From assembly GCA_041746615.1 (NCBI GenBank), contig JBGTGS010000098.1, positions 1 to 29,631 on the forward strand: a stretch of DNA of 29,631 nt, given 5' to 3'. Position numbers and translations under genes: made by a program. Source of the DNA: CAMAXB01 sp041746615 (GTDB lineage: Bacteria > Verrucomicrobiota > Verrucomicrobiia > Opitutales > Opitutaceae). Position 1 is the stretch's first letter; every line of letters starts with the position of its first letter. The notes below the pieces were generated by a model, which was not told the DNA's origin, did no database searches, and saw nothing but the letters and a program-made list of their open reading frames with translations. This document shows positions 7,984 through 15,998 of the stretch, piece after piece.

Positions 7984-8847
7984 CTATTCACGCATCCGGA
8001 CCGCTTCCGCTGAAGGGGCGAGACGCGTTTTCAGAACGGCAAATGCCAGGGTGACGAGTGCCAGCATCCATGCCATGGGCAGCCCATGGTCGGGAACGCT
8101 GGGAGCCGGCTCCACGTCGAAGGCACTGTAGGTGACGTTGTTCTGGGAAAAATTATAGAATGCCATGCGACCGTCGGAGAAGCTTCCGTTGATGTCGATT
8201 TCCAGCACATCGTTCACGTACACCTGAAGGCTGTGGGAATAAAAAAGGAAGCGGAAGGAGTAATCCGTATGGTTGGCCCAACCGGTGCTCCCGAGGTTGG
8301 TGCCTCGGGCCAGCTCCTCCACTTCTCCGCCCGGGTGGCTGTCAAAGTCCGTATGGCCCCAAAGCTCATCTGCCGTGGGAATTCCGGTGACCCTTGAGAC
8401 AGCCAGGCCGACGTTGCCGTCGGTGCCTGGCGTGGTCGAAGGGGAGCCGAAGTTGTAGTATTGAGTGCTCTTCTTCCAATCGATCAGCAGATAGTCCGCC
8501 AAAGAATTGGCGGTGTCGCCCGGATTGAACCCCAAGGCGAAGCCGATGTAGTCGTCGTCACTGGAGCTGCCCACCCGGATGGTGCCGGTGACATCGGTTC
8601 CCATCGCGGAGAAATCACTGTAGAAGAAGGTGGCCTGCCCATTGGCGGTCTGAAGGACGGAACTGCCATCGCCAGACACGTTCCAGCTGCCGGCCGGGAA
8701 CCCGGATACAGCGGGGTAGGACTCGGCGGTCCAGGTGTTCAGATCAATCGGTGCCGCGAAAGTGATGGCAGGCGCAAGCAGCAGACAGCAGGCAAGGGCA
8801 TTGCGACGTAGGGTAGAGGGAATCGGGGCTGAGCAAAGAAAAGTCAT
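7984..8847 (-). CDS. Secreted protein with VPDSG-type C-terminal sorting signal
   Basis: 287 residues from the ATG at 8847; the frame is open to 8904 but the chosen start begins a normal signal peptide ending ACCLLLAPAITFAAP. The body (SSDDDYIGFALGFNPGDTAN, ADYLLIDWKK, SFRFLFYSHSLQVYVND, DGRMAFYNFSQ) resembles the thrombospondin C-terminal/lectin-like beta-sandwich. At about residue 251 it has VPDHG followed by a hydrophobic helix (LPMAWMLALVTLAFAVL) and Lys/Arg residues. This matches the layout of VPDSG-CTERM tails processed by exosortase-type enzymes, common in Verrucomicrobiota. It is therefore probably a surface-attached or exported protein; the ligand is unknown. The His in VPDHG differs from the usual Ser. 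Confidence 0.7.
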   Translation of the reverse strand: MTFLCSAPIPSTLRRNALACCLLLAPAITFAAPIDLNTWTAESYPAVSGFPAGSWNVSGDGSSVLQTANGQATFFYSDFSAMGTDVTGTIRVGSSSDDDYIGFALGFNPGDTANSLADYLLIDWKKSTQYYNFGSPSTTPGTDGNVGLAVSRVTGIPTADELWGHTDFDSHPGGEVEELARGTNLGSTGWANHTDYSFRFLFYSHSLQVYVNDVLEIDINGSFSDGRMAFYNFSQNNVTYSAFDVEPAPSVPDHGLPMAWMLALVTLAFAVLKTRLAPSAEAVRMRE

Positions 8848-9084
8848 CGTGCCTGATGCGAGCAGCATGCGTGCCACAATGGCATGATCAACAGGGCTAT
8901 ACATCGTTATTCATTGCTTGTAACAGGTTATGGATGTGTCTTTACGGCTATCATTATTCATTGGCGTGAGCATCACCCAGGAAATGTAAGGAAATCTGAC
9001 AGAATGGGCCGGTCTCCTGCTCCGTAAACGCGAGCTGACCGCCTTTTGTGATCAATGTAGAAGATAACCCTGACGCCCTCCTCT

Positions 9085-9112
9085 CCTTGCAGCCCCTCAG
9101 CGGCGTGCAAGG
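9085..9112 (-). terminator. Possible terminator hairpin after ion channel gene
   Basis: CCTTGCA (9085-9091) and TGCAAGG (9106-9112) form a 7-bp stem 19 bases past the stop of the minus-strand ion channel gene. There is no T tract, so termination by this element is uncertain. No other feature was seen between 8848 and 9130. Confidence 0.3.
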
Positions 9113-9130
9113 GCCGGAAACCCGCGGCGC

Positions 9131-11266
9131 TCAACGGCTCAGCACGATGCAGGCATCGCCGGGGCCCACCGTCCACGTGGTGTCACGTGCGGGATTCAGA
9201 TGGACGCCGCCATGCGGTTCGGAGTGCTCGGCAGCGCGCAGGTAACCGAGGGCCACCTCGCCCTGCTCGCGAGCCCGCACCTGCAATTCGGGCAGGCTAA
9301 CCGTGGCCCCCGGCTGCCACCCGAGTGACTCGATCGGGCGGAAGGTGATCTCGGTCTGACCCGAGTCGAACAGTTCCTGAAACACGAGGTTGAGTTCCCG
9401 TCGCAGCGCGACCTGCACCAGGATGTGGCTGAGGATGGCGGGCGACAGCAGGCATTCACAATCCTGGTTATCCACCAGCGCGAGATTCAGGTCGTCGAGC
9501 AGCTCTAGCAACACGCGCGGGCGGCCCGGTGACCCCGGGGGTGGCAGGAGATCCTGGAGCACGGCGTGGGCGACAAGAGAGCGCGCATCGGCCTCCTCGT
9601 CGGATTCGGTGAGATCGCTGGCGAGCGCCAGCACGGTGTCGAACTCGCCCGGAGCCAGCGCGGCCAGGCGGTCGGGGACGGTATAGTCCGCATCCACTTG
9701 CAGGACCCGCACTCGGGCCAGCGACCGACCATAGTCGGCGATCGCCCGCTCCCGTGCAGCCAGATCAAGGCGGCTCGCGATCGTGACGTGGAATTGCTCC
9801 TGATCGTAGTTTTCCAACTCGGCCAGCAAAGCGGGCACGCGGCGCGACCAGCCCAGCACCAGCACGCGATGGACAGCCGCGAGCCGCGGTGAAATCGTGC
9901 GCATCGGAGCCGGCCAGTCCGGCACCGGACCCTCCGCCAACACTGCGCCCGCGTCCCAGTCCCGCGCCACGAATACCAGCTTGTCTCCTGCGCACAAAAG
10001 GTGGTCGTGCGGCGGATCCAGCAAGGGTGGTTTGCCCTCGTCCGGTGGGCGCACCACGCCGATCAGAATGGCCTCGGTCATGGAGGCGGCCAGGCGCCAG
10101 AACGGAGTGCCCGCGAGCTCCGTCGGACAATCCCGTGCATAGATCTCGTTGCCCGAGGCAGGGGTGAGCAGTTCCCGGTAAACATGGCTGATCTGCGGAT
10201 GCCGCACCATCTGAGCCACCATGCGGCTCACGACTTCGTCCGTCGCCACGACCTCGATGGGACCGCGGTAGCTGTGCAAGGCGATGGGGATCTTGCGGGC
10301 GTCGTAGAGTTCCGTCACGAGCAGCGGCGGCGAGCGGTCGGCCGCGGCGATCCGCATGCTGTGGGCAATGGCCAGGACGGTCTTGATGGCGGCGTTGTCG
10401 GACTGCGCGGCCGAGTGTCCGGTGCTGCGATCCTCGGCGGGCAGCACAATCGTGCTGGCCTGGAGGTAATCGACGCGTTTGAGGTGATCGAGTCGCAATG
10501 GGGAGCCCGAGCGCAGGATGAGGTCGCGTGAGCGCCAGCCGCCGCCGAGGTGGGCGCGCAGCTCCGCGGTGTGATGGGGCGTGACTTCATTGACCAGCAG
10601 CACGAGCTTGAGGCGGCGTGCACCGATGCGGCGGAGGAACCGTTTTACGCGTTGCTCCGAAATCATGAGGTTGCGGACAATCCCCGGCAGGCGGTTGGAC
10701 CAGCCGAGTAAAATGACGTGCTGCCGCGCGCTGATGGGGGAGAGGCCCATTTCCAGACGACGGATCCATTCGTTGAGTCCCTGCGTGAGCACCGCGACCA
10801 GCACACCCAGAAACAACACATATCCCGCCACGGTGAGGATGGTGGAAAGGGTGCGGAGCACGGCCCCCTGGTCGTCGCCGAGGTAACCGGGATCGGACAG
10901 GCGAAGAAACGCCCACCAGATGGCGTCCCACGGATTTGACACCGCTGCGTGGGCGTTGCCCGCCAGCGCAAAGCCCAGCAGACCGAAGCACATTGCCACC
11001 AGCGCGACAATGCCCGCCGCCACGGTGAGCCGTGCCGTGGTGCCGCTCAGCAGCAGGGTCTCGACCACAAACTGCACCCGATTGCGGAACGGATTCACCA
11101 CCATCCGTGGCAAATTGAGCAGATCGTTGAATGCGGGTGGACGGAATGTTCTCTTCTTCACAAGGCGTTGAGTACAGCAGGCAGTAATCACGTCCATTGC
11201 GCAAGCTGTCGGATCAACAGGGTGATAATCAGCAGGGGCAGGCCATGCCGGCGACGGCTTGGTCAT
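9131..11266 (-). CDS. CASTOR/POLLUX-type ion channel with two RCK domains
   Basis: 711 residues from the ATG at 11266, chosen because GGTGAG lies 5 bases upstream; ATG 11197 is an alternative. The first membrane helix is about residues 80-102, then a pore-loop segment NPWDAIWWAFLRLSDPGYLG (111-130), a second helix (138-162), and two TrkA-N/RCK-like Rossmann domains starting HVILLGWSNRLPG (183) and RVLVLGWSRRVPA (467). This layout, with paired LLGWS/VLGWS motifs, is that of the CASTOR/POLLUX (DMI1) family. Plant members are nuclear-envelope cation channels; bacterial members are little studied. It should sit in the inner membrane with a cytoplasmic regulatory ring. It follows terC by 35 bases, so the two are likely cotranscribed. 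Confidence 0.82.
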   Translation of the reverse strand: MTKPSPAWPAPADYHPVDPTACAMDVITACCTQRLVKKRTFRPPAFNDLLNLPRMVVNPFRNRVQFVVETLLLSGTTARLTVAAGIVALVAMCFGLLGFALAGNAHAAVSNPWDAIWWAFLRLSDPGYLGDDQGAVLRTLSTILTVAGYVLFLGVLVAVLTQGLNEWIRRLEMGLSPISARQHVILLGWSNRLPGIVRNLMISEQRVKRFLRRIGARRLKLVLLVNEVTPHHTAELRAHLGGGWRSRDLILRSGSPLRLDHLKRVDYLQASTIVLPAEDRSTGHSAAQSDNAAIKTVLAIAHSMRIAAADRSPPLLVTELYDARKIPIALHSYRGPIEVVATDEVVSRMVAQMVRHPQISHVYRELLTPASGNEIYARDCPTELAGTPFWRLAASMTEAILIGVVRPPDEGKPPLLDPPHDHLLCAGDKLVFVARDWDAGAVLAEGPVPDWPAPMRTISPRLAAVHRVLVLGWSRRVPALLAELENYDQEQFHVTIASRLDLAARERAIADYGRSLARVRVLQVDADYTVPDRLAALAPGEFDTVLALASDLTESDEEADARSLVAHAVLQDLLPPPGSPGRPRVLLELLDDLNLALVDNQDCECLLSPAILSHILVQVALRRELNLVFQELFDSGQTEITFRPIESLGWQPGATVSLPELQVRAREQGEVALGYLRAAEHSEPHGGVHLNPARDTTWTVGPGDACIVLSR

Positions 11267-11301
11267 CGAACTCACCCAGAACCGATGGTCGGCCGGATGG
11301 C

Positions 11302-12051
11302 TTACTTGATGGCCTGGCGGAGCTCGATCGGTTTGGCAGACTGGGTGCGGAGCTTGAGATTGAGCATCTCGACCCCAAAGGCGAAAGCCATGGAGAAATA
11401 GATGTAGCCCTTCGGGATGTGCTGGCCGAGTCCTTCGCCGATCAAGGTGACTCCGATCAGAATGAGGAAGCTCAGGGCGAGCATCTTCACCGTGGGATGG
11501 CGGTTGACGAAGTCGTTGATGCTTCCGGCCGAGGCGAGCATGATGCAAAGCGAGACAAACACGGCCGTGATCATGATCCAAAGCTGGTCGACGAGGCCAA
11601 TCGCCGTGATGACGGAATCGAGGGAGAAGACCACATCGAGAATAAGGATCTGCACGATCACTGCCCGGAAGGTGGCCACCTTGGCGGGGGTGCTGCCGTG
11701 CCCTTCCTCGCCCTCGAGCTTGTCGTGAATTTCCAACACGCTCTTGCCGACCAAAAAGAGGCCTCCGAGGATCAGGATGAGATCGCGACCCGTGACCGGC
11801 TGGTCGAGGATCGGGAGGGTAAACAGGACCTTGGTGAGTCCCATCAGCCAGCTGATGCTGAACAGGAGGAGCACCCGGGAGACGAAGGCCAATATGAGGC
11901 CGATACGTCTGGCCCTGGCCTGTTGGGCGGCGGGCAGCTTGCCGCTGAGGATCGAAATGAAGATGACGTTGTCGATGCCGAGAACGATCTCGAGCAGGGT
12001 GAGGGTGAGCAGCGGGACGACCCAGGTTCCCGGATTGGCGAGGAAATCCAT
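11302..12051 (-). CDS. TerC family membrane protein
   Basis: 249 residues with about seven membrane helices. It carries the two acidic family motifs: LLEIVLGIDNVIF (E21, D27, N28) and VVFSLDSVITAIG (D145). These intramembrane acidic residues are thought to bind a divalent metal. TerC/Alx-type proteins export Mn2+ or help metallate exported enzymes; the old tellurite-resistance name is often misleading. It starts at the ATG at 12051 and is followed closely by the ion channel gene, suggesting a shared role in cation homeostasis. TerC genes often have a yybP-ykoY Mn2+ riboswitch, but I could not recognise one upstream. The upstream space instead holds a relic of another gene. Confidence 0.88.
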   Translation of the reverse strand: MDFLANPGTWVVPLLTLTLLEIVLGIDNVIFISILSGKLPAAQQARARRIGLILAFVSRVLLLFSISWLMGLTKVLFTLPILDQPVTGRDLILILGGLFLVGKSVLEIHDKLEGEEGHGSTPAKVATFRAVIVQILILDVVFSLDSVITAIGLVDQLWIMITAVFVSLCIMLASAGSINDFVNRHPTVKMLALSFLILIGVTLIGEGLGQHIPKGYIYFSMAFAFGVEMLNLKLRTQSAKPIELRQAIK

Positions 12052-12146
12052 ATGCGCCGAGCTAGCTCTGCGGTCGCCCCGGCGTCAATGCGGGGGAAAT
12101 CAGCCTCCGCCTGATGGTGCCATCGGTCCGTGCAGGTACCGGTAGA

Positions 12147-12305
12147 GGGGAAATGCCGGATGGTCGCGAGGTCGCGTCTGAGTTCTGCGCGGAAATCCGG
12201 GTGCGCGATGGAGACCAGGGCATGGCCGCGCTCGCGGAGTGTGCGGCCATCCTGGACATACTTCGCAGTAACGGGCTCGGAAATATTACAAATCACCGAG
12301 ACCTG
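12147..12305 (-). pseudogene. Relic of acetyl-CoA hydrolase/transferase C-terminus
   Basis: An open minus-strand stretch with no normal start (stop at 12306-12308, first possible start GTG 12296) encodes EPVTAKYVQDGRTLRERGH, then ALVSIAHPDFRAELRR. The pattern VT...G-x-(T/S)LRERA-x-AL-x-x-IAHPDFR-x-EL is the conserved C-terminus of acetyl-CoA hydrolases / 4-hydroxybutyrate CoA-transferases. After ATIRHFP the frame drifts into the terC region without a meaningful end. Nothing upstream matches the rest of such an enzyme. I read it as the 3' remnant of a lost gene, now serving as the leader region of terC. The family match is by eye over about 35 residues. Confidence 0.5.
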
Positions 12306-12677
12306 TTAAGGTTTCGTCACGACATGGCTGTGCGAAGGGCTCTCCTTCGACACAACCGACCAGTAGAACGTCTCTTAACTTTTTGGCGACTTACCCGGCT
12401 GCGGTACTCGGGTTAAGGATACTAGAAACCATCGAATCGATCGTCGCCTTAGCCGTTTCACGTGAAGGTCGATCGCTGTGATGATCGTTGGCACTGAGCA
12501 AACTCAAGGAGGCAAAGCCACGCAAAATCAAAGAAAGTTTACGAGCCATCTCATGGACTCCCTGTCCTAAGTCTGGCAACCTCTAATCGAACAACGGACT
12601 CTTGTGCATTCGATAATGGCGATATGCACACAGTAGAGTCGTTTTTATCGTAACCCCATAGTCGAACCCCTGTTAAT
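12306..12677. other. Intergenic region upstream of TonB receptor
   Basis: 372 bases between the relic and the TonB-dependent receptor gene. The stretch is more AT-rich than its surroundings. A small stem CGAAGG/CCTTCG lies around 12333-12349. A 62-codon open frame on the minus strand (12391-12579) has no recognisable product. Promoters for the receptor and for terC should lie here, but I see none that is convincing. Confidence 0.45.
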
Positions 12678-14999
12678 ATGATCTCACGTATCAGTCTGCT
12701 CCAATGCGTTGCACTTATTGGAACGCTGCTCCCGGCATACTCCCAAACGGCCACCAGTTCGTCGGCATCAACACAACCTGAAGTCGTGACGTTGTCCGAG
12801 TTCACGGTGACCACAGACCAAGACCGTGGTTACGCAGCAATGAATTCCACGGGGGCCACCAGGGTTAACATGGCCATCAAGGATGTCCCGGTCACCGTCA
12901 GCGTCATCACCCGGCAGTTCCTCGATGACTCGCTCGCCACGGACTTCATGGACGCGTTGGCATACACCCCCGGCGTGATCACGCGCCGCGACGACCGCAC
13001 CGCCATCATTGTGCGCGGCTTCCAGATCGGTGAACCGTTCGTTAACAACTTTCGCCGCATCGATTATCAGGACTCCTCCAACATTGAGCGTCTTGAGGTG
13101 ATTCGTGGAGCGGCTGCGGTGCTTTACGGCGTCACCTCCGCTGGTGGCACGGTCAACGTCATCACCAAGAAACCAGACTTCCGGCGCCGCTTTGGTGAGT
13201 TTAAGGCTACCGTGGGCTCCTACAAGTTCCGCCGTGCTGAGATCGACTATAATCACCCCGTCAATGACAAGCTGGCCTTCCGCGTCACCGCCGCCCACCA
13301 GTATTCTGACGGCTACCGAAGCCCGTCGGTCCAACGGGAGTTCGACGTGGATACGACCAACGTCATCACGCCCGCAATTGCCTTCCGCCCGTTTAACGGC
13401 ACCAACATCACCGTCGAATACGAGGTCATGCAGCGGGACAACGGTAGTCCCGAGGGCGGGGATAACCACCACCTGACGCAGAATGTCAACGGCCGCGGCG
13501 TGCCGATCCCGGAAATCTACGGTTATCCGATCGGAACTACTTTCCGCGGTCCCTACAGCGTGGACGACATCCGCTACAAAGCTCTGACCGCTATCGTTGA
13601 CCAAAGATTGACCGATGACATCTCCCTGCGACTTTCCGCCTATCAGGTCGATTACCACTGGCCCCGCGGCGGCTTTTCCGGTTTCTCCTTCACCCAGCCC
13701 AATGGCATGAACTGGCCTGATCCGGACACCGGTGCCCCCTCCTGGCGTGGTTTCTACCAGGAAAACATGGCTCAGTGGAACAAGGTCTACAGCTACCGTG
13801 CAGACGCCACGTGGAAGTTTAATATTGGAAGCACAAGTCACCAACTGCTCGCCGGAGGTCAATATTACGAGGACACCAGCGTCTCGCGCGCCATGCGCGA
13901 CATGGTTCCCGGAACCCGCAGCACCCGCTTCCGCTACTTTTCTCTGGTCGACAAAAGCGTGGCCGGGGAATTTCCCTCAGACGTGAACTACCAGCCATTG
14001 AACTCCGGCAACCGTAATCGCGACGAAAACTCCCAGGTTTATCTGGTGCACACCGGCAAATGGTTTAACGAGAAACTCATCAGTCTGGTCGGCGTTTTCC
14101 AGATCGAATTCGATAATATCAACCGGCCCGCCAATCCTGCGGACAACAACCGCGACCCTTCGCTTCACGCCTTCGGCCCTGCCACGACGTTTCAAAACAG
14201 TACCACCGCCCCGCAGGTCGGCTTGCTATACAAGCCCAGCGAACAGTTCTCATTCTACACGCTCTATTCCGAGTCTGTAAACGCCGAGCAAACGGGTCGT
14301 TTAGACCAGTTCGGTAATCCACTCGATCCCGTATTCGCCAACAACCTGGAGGCCGGCGTGAAGATTGATCTGTCGCAGAAGCTCATTGGAACCGTCGGTG
14401 CTTACCGGGCCGAGATCCAGAACAGCTCCGCATTCAACATAGATCTGCCCAACCCCTTCAATCCGACCGCCGATCCGAACATCGATCCCCGCGGTGCCTA
14501 CGAGCAGGTTGGCAAGCGGCTCGTTTCGGGCATTGTCGCCGATCTGGTCTGGGCACCCACCACACGCTTTGAGGCGCGTGCCGGCTGGCAGCACGTCTTC
14601 AAGAACGAGATCACCGAAGACACCAACCAAGCCATCGTTGGTCGTACTCACGGGCGCCACATCCGCAATTTCGTAACCTTCTTCGGTCGCTACACGTTCG
14701 ACCCGAACGGGCGCTTCGCCGGTTTTTCAGCCAACTTGGGCGTCGAATACCGCGGCAAACAGTTGCGCGAGTATCCCGGTTTCAACAGCGGCCAGCCCAC
14801 CTACTTCAACGCTTTTTGGAACTCGGATGGTGCCGTGCGCTACACGAAGCGTATAGACGGCCGCGACTACACCATCGGTCTCAACATCAAGAACATCCTT
14901 GGGCGCAAGGTGCCCGTCGGTTACCAGCCGGACTCCACTGAAGCATTTTATTATTCCACAGATCGGGAATTTTACCTTACCTTTGGCGTTAAATTCTAG
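12678..14999 (+). CDS. TonB-dependent outer-membrane receptor
   Basis: 773 residues. A signal peptide (MISRISLLQCVALIGTLLPAYS) is followed by a Ser/Thr-rich linker and a TonB-box-like TLSEFTV (about 38-44). The plug domain contains PVTVSVITRQFLDD, the IIVRGF motif, and IERLEVIRGAAAVLYG...GGTVNVITKKP, all standard for this family. The rest is a beta-barrel with alternating aromatic strands, ending in the C-terminal Phe (LTFGVKF) recognised by the Bam machinery. The plug resembles FhuE/FecA-type siderophore receptors, but in Opitutaceae such receptors also serve carbohydrate uptake. The neighbouring secreted carbohydrate-binding-like proteins support the latter by context. A strong terminator follows directly. 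Confidence 0.9.
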   Translation: MISRISLLQCVALIGTLLPAYSQTATSSSASTQPEVVTLSEFTVTTDQDRGYAAMNSTGATRVNMAIKDVPVTVSVITRQFLDDSLATDFMDALAYTPGVITRRDDRTAIIVRGFQIGEPFVNNFRRIDYQDSSNIERLEVIRGAAAVLYGVTSAGGTVNVITKKPDFRRRFGEFKATVGSYKFRRAEIDYNHPVNDKLAFRVTAAHQYSDGYRSPSVQREFDVDTTNVITPAIAFRPFNGTNITVEYEVMQRDNGSPEGGDNHHLTQNVNGRGVPIPEIYGYPIGTTFRGPYSVDDIRYKALTAIVDQRLTDDISLRLSAYQVDYHWPRGGFSGFSFTQPNGMNWPDPDTGAPSWRGFYQENMAQWNKVYSYRADATWKFNIGSTSHQLLAGGQYYEDTSVSRAMRDMVPGTRSTRFRYFSLVDKSVAGEFPSDVNYQPLNSGNRNRDENSQVYLVHTGKWFNEKLISLVGVFQIEFDNINRPANPADNNRDPSLHAFGPATTFQNSTTAPQVGLLYKPSEQFSFYTLYSESVNAEQTGRLDQFGNPLDPVFANNLEAGVKIDLSQKLIGTVGAYRAEIQNSSAFNIDLPNPFNPTADPNIDPRGAYEQVGKRLVSGIVADLVWAPTTRFEARAGWQHVFKNEITEDTNQAIVGRTHGRHIRNFVTFFGRYTFDPNGRFAGFSANLGVEYRGKQLREYPGFNSGQPTYFNAFWNSDGAVRYTKRIDGRDYTIGLNIKNILGRKVPVGYQPDSTEAFYYSTDREFYLTFGVKF

Positions 15000-15015
15000 T
15001 CGTCCCTACTCCGCG

Positions 15016-15050
15016 CCCGCTTGGCCTCATCTAGGCCAAGCGGGTTATTG
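15016..15050 (+). terminator. Terminator after TonB receptor gene
   Basis: A perfect 12-bp stem (CCCGCTTGGCCT at 15016-15027, AGGCCAAGCGGG at 15033-15044) with a 5-base loop, followed by the T-rich TTATTGTCT. It starts 17 bases past the receptor stop codon and separates the receptor from the next gene. Confidence 0.85.
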
Positions 15051-15073
15051 TCTCCAATCCGTATTCATTACCT

Positions 15074-15919
15074 ATGAAAATATCCCTCGCCCCCCTCACT
15101 CTCGCACTCTGCGTTACGCTCCCCTTACTCGCACCAAATTCCCCTGCCGCTCCGGCTAATCCTCCGGCCCAAAAGGCTCGGGGCACGCCCCGGCCTCCCA
15201 TGACCGATACCGAACGCATGTCGCACCTCGTTCCCCCCGGCCCGGCCGATGCCCCGCTCGTCACGCCCGACACCACCTTTGAGGAACTGAATGGCCACGT
15301 CGTCGTCGAGGCCGAGCACTTCGTCCGCCAGACCCGTGATGTCATTCGCCGCTGGTTCATCAACGGCGGTGGCTACGTGCCCACCACCAAGCCCGATCCC
15401 GACCCCGTGATGGTTACAGACGCCTCCAACGGAATGTATGTTGAGGCCCTGCCCGATACCTTCGTGCACCAAGGCGAGCGTGCCGTTGACGGTACCAACA
15501 TCGGCCTCGCCCCGGGCTCGATGGCGGTACTACACTATCCCGTTCACTTCACATTGCCGGGAAGGTATTACATCTGGACGCGCATGCGCTCCAACGATGA
15601 CGAGGACAATACCTTCAACGCCGGCATTGACGACACCTGGCCCGCCTCCGCGCGCTGCCTCCAGTTCCCCAAGCTAAAGAAGGAATGGTGGTGGGGCGGC
15701 GTGATCCGCGACGCCCGCGGCCCACAATACCCTCATCACCGTGCTTACCTCGACGTGCCTGCGGCCGGCGTCTACACGATCATGTATTCCATGCGTGAGG
15801 ACGGCAGCGAACTCGACAAGTTCATGCTTACGCTGGACGGCCGCACGGGTGCGCCCAACGGCCCCGGCCCCGCCGCCTCGCCCTTCAAGACCGGCGGCCT
15901 CGCTGCCGCGAGAAAATAA
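15074..15919 (+). CDS. Secreted carbohydrate-binding-like protein, module B
   Basis: 281 residues with a Sec signal peptide (MKISLAPLTLALCVTLPLLA, cleavage probably near PAA). The mature protein is one module of about 240 residues, called B here. It starts GTPRPPMTDTERM and VPPGPADAPL, contains VVVEAEHFVRQT, GRYYIWTRMRSNDDEDNT and DDTWPAS, then a Trp-rich KEWWWGGVIRD, and closes with YTIMYSMREDGSELDKFMLT. The EAEHF start, GRYYIW strand and EDG...LDKF ending match beta-sandwich modules of the CBM35/GH115 C-terminal/malectin-like type, which bind sugars. No catalytic domain is present. The same module, about three-quarters identical by eye, forms the C-terminal half of the next protein. It ends at a strong terminator. 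Confidence 0.7.
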   Translation: MKISLAPLTLALCVTLPLLAPNSPAAPANPPAQKARGTPRPPMTDTERMSHLVPPGPADAPLVTPDTTFEELNGHVVVEAEHFVRQTRDVIRRWFINGGGYVPTTKPDPDPVMVTDASNGMYVEALPDTFVHQGERAVDGTNIGLAPGSMAVLHYPVHFTLPGRYYIWTRMRSNDDEDNTFNAGIDDTWPASARCLQFPKLKKEWWWGGVIRDARGPQYPHHRAYLDVPAAGVYTIMYSMREDGSELDKFMLTLDGRTGAPNGPGPAASPFKTGGLAAARK

Positions 15920-15937
15920 CGCTCCCCCTTCGGATTG

Positions 15938-15972
15938 GAGCCGGTCGGCGCATTCGCGCCCCGGCTCTTTTT
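15938..15972 (+). terminator. Terminator between first and second module genes
   Basis: Outer stem GAGCCGG (15938-15944) with CCGGCTC (15961-15967) and inner stem GGCGC (15947-15951) with GCGCC (15956-15960), followed by TTTTT at 15968-15972. It is a strong intrinsic terminator, so the downstream gene probably has its own promoter or is expressed at a lower level. Confidence 0.85.
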
Positions 15973-15998
15973 CGCTTCTATATAAGTCCTTCCGCCCA

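Noticed and set aside
11267..11581. N-terminal extension of the ion channel frame into terC
   Set aside because: These residues overlap terC out of frame and have His/Arg-rich shadow composition; the start at 11266 has a ribosome binding site.
12052..12300. Possible yybP-ykoY Mn2+ riboswitch before terC
   Set aside because: Conserved loop sequences could not be recognised, and the space is occupied by a coding relic.
12391..12579. 62-codon minus-strand open frame upstream of the TonB receptor
   Set aside because: No recognisable motif, no ribosome binding site, and it sits in the expected promoter region.
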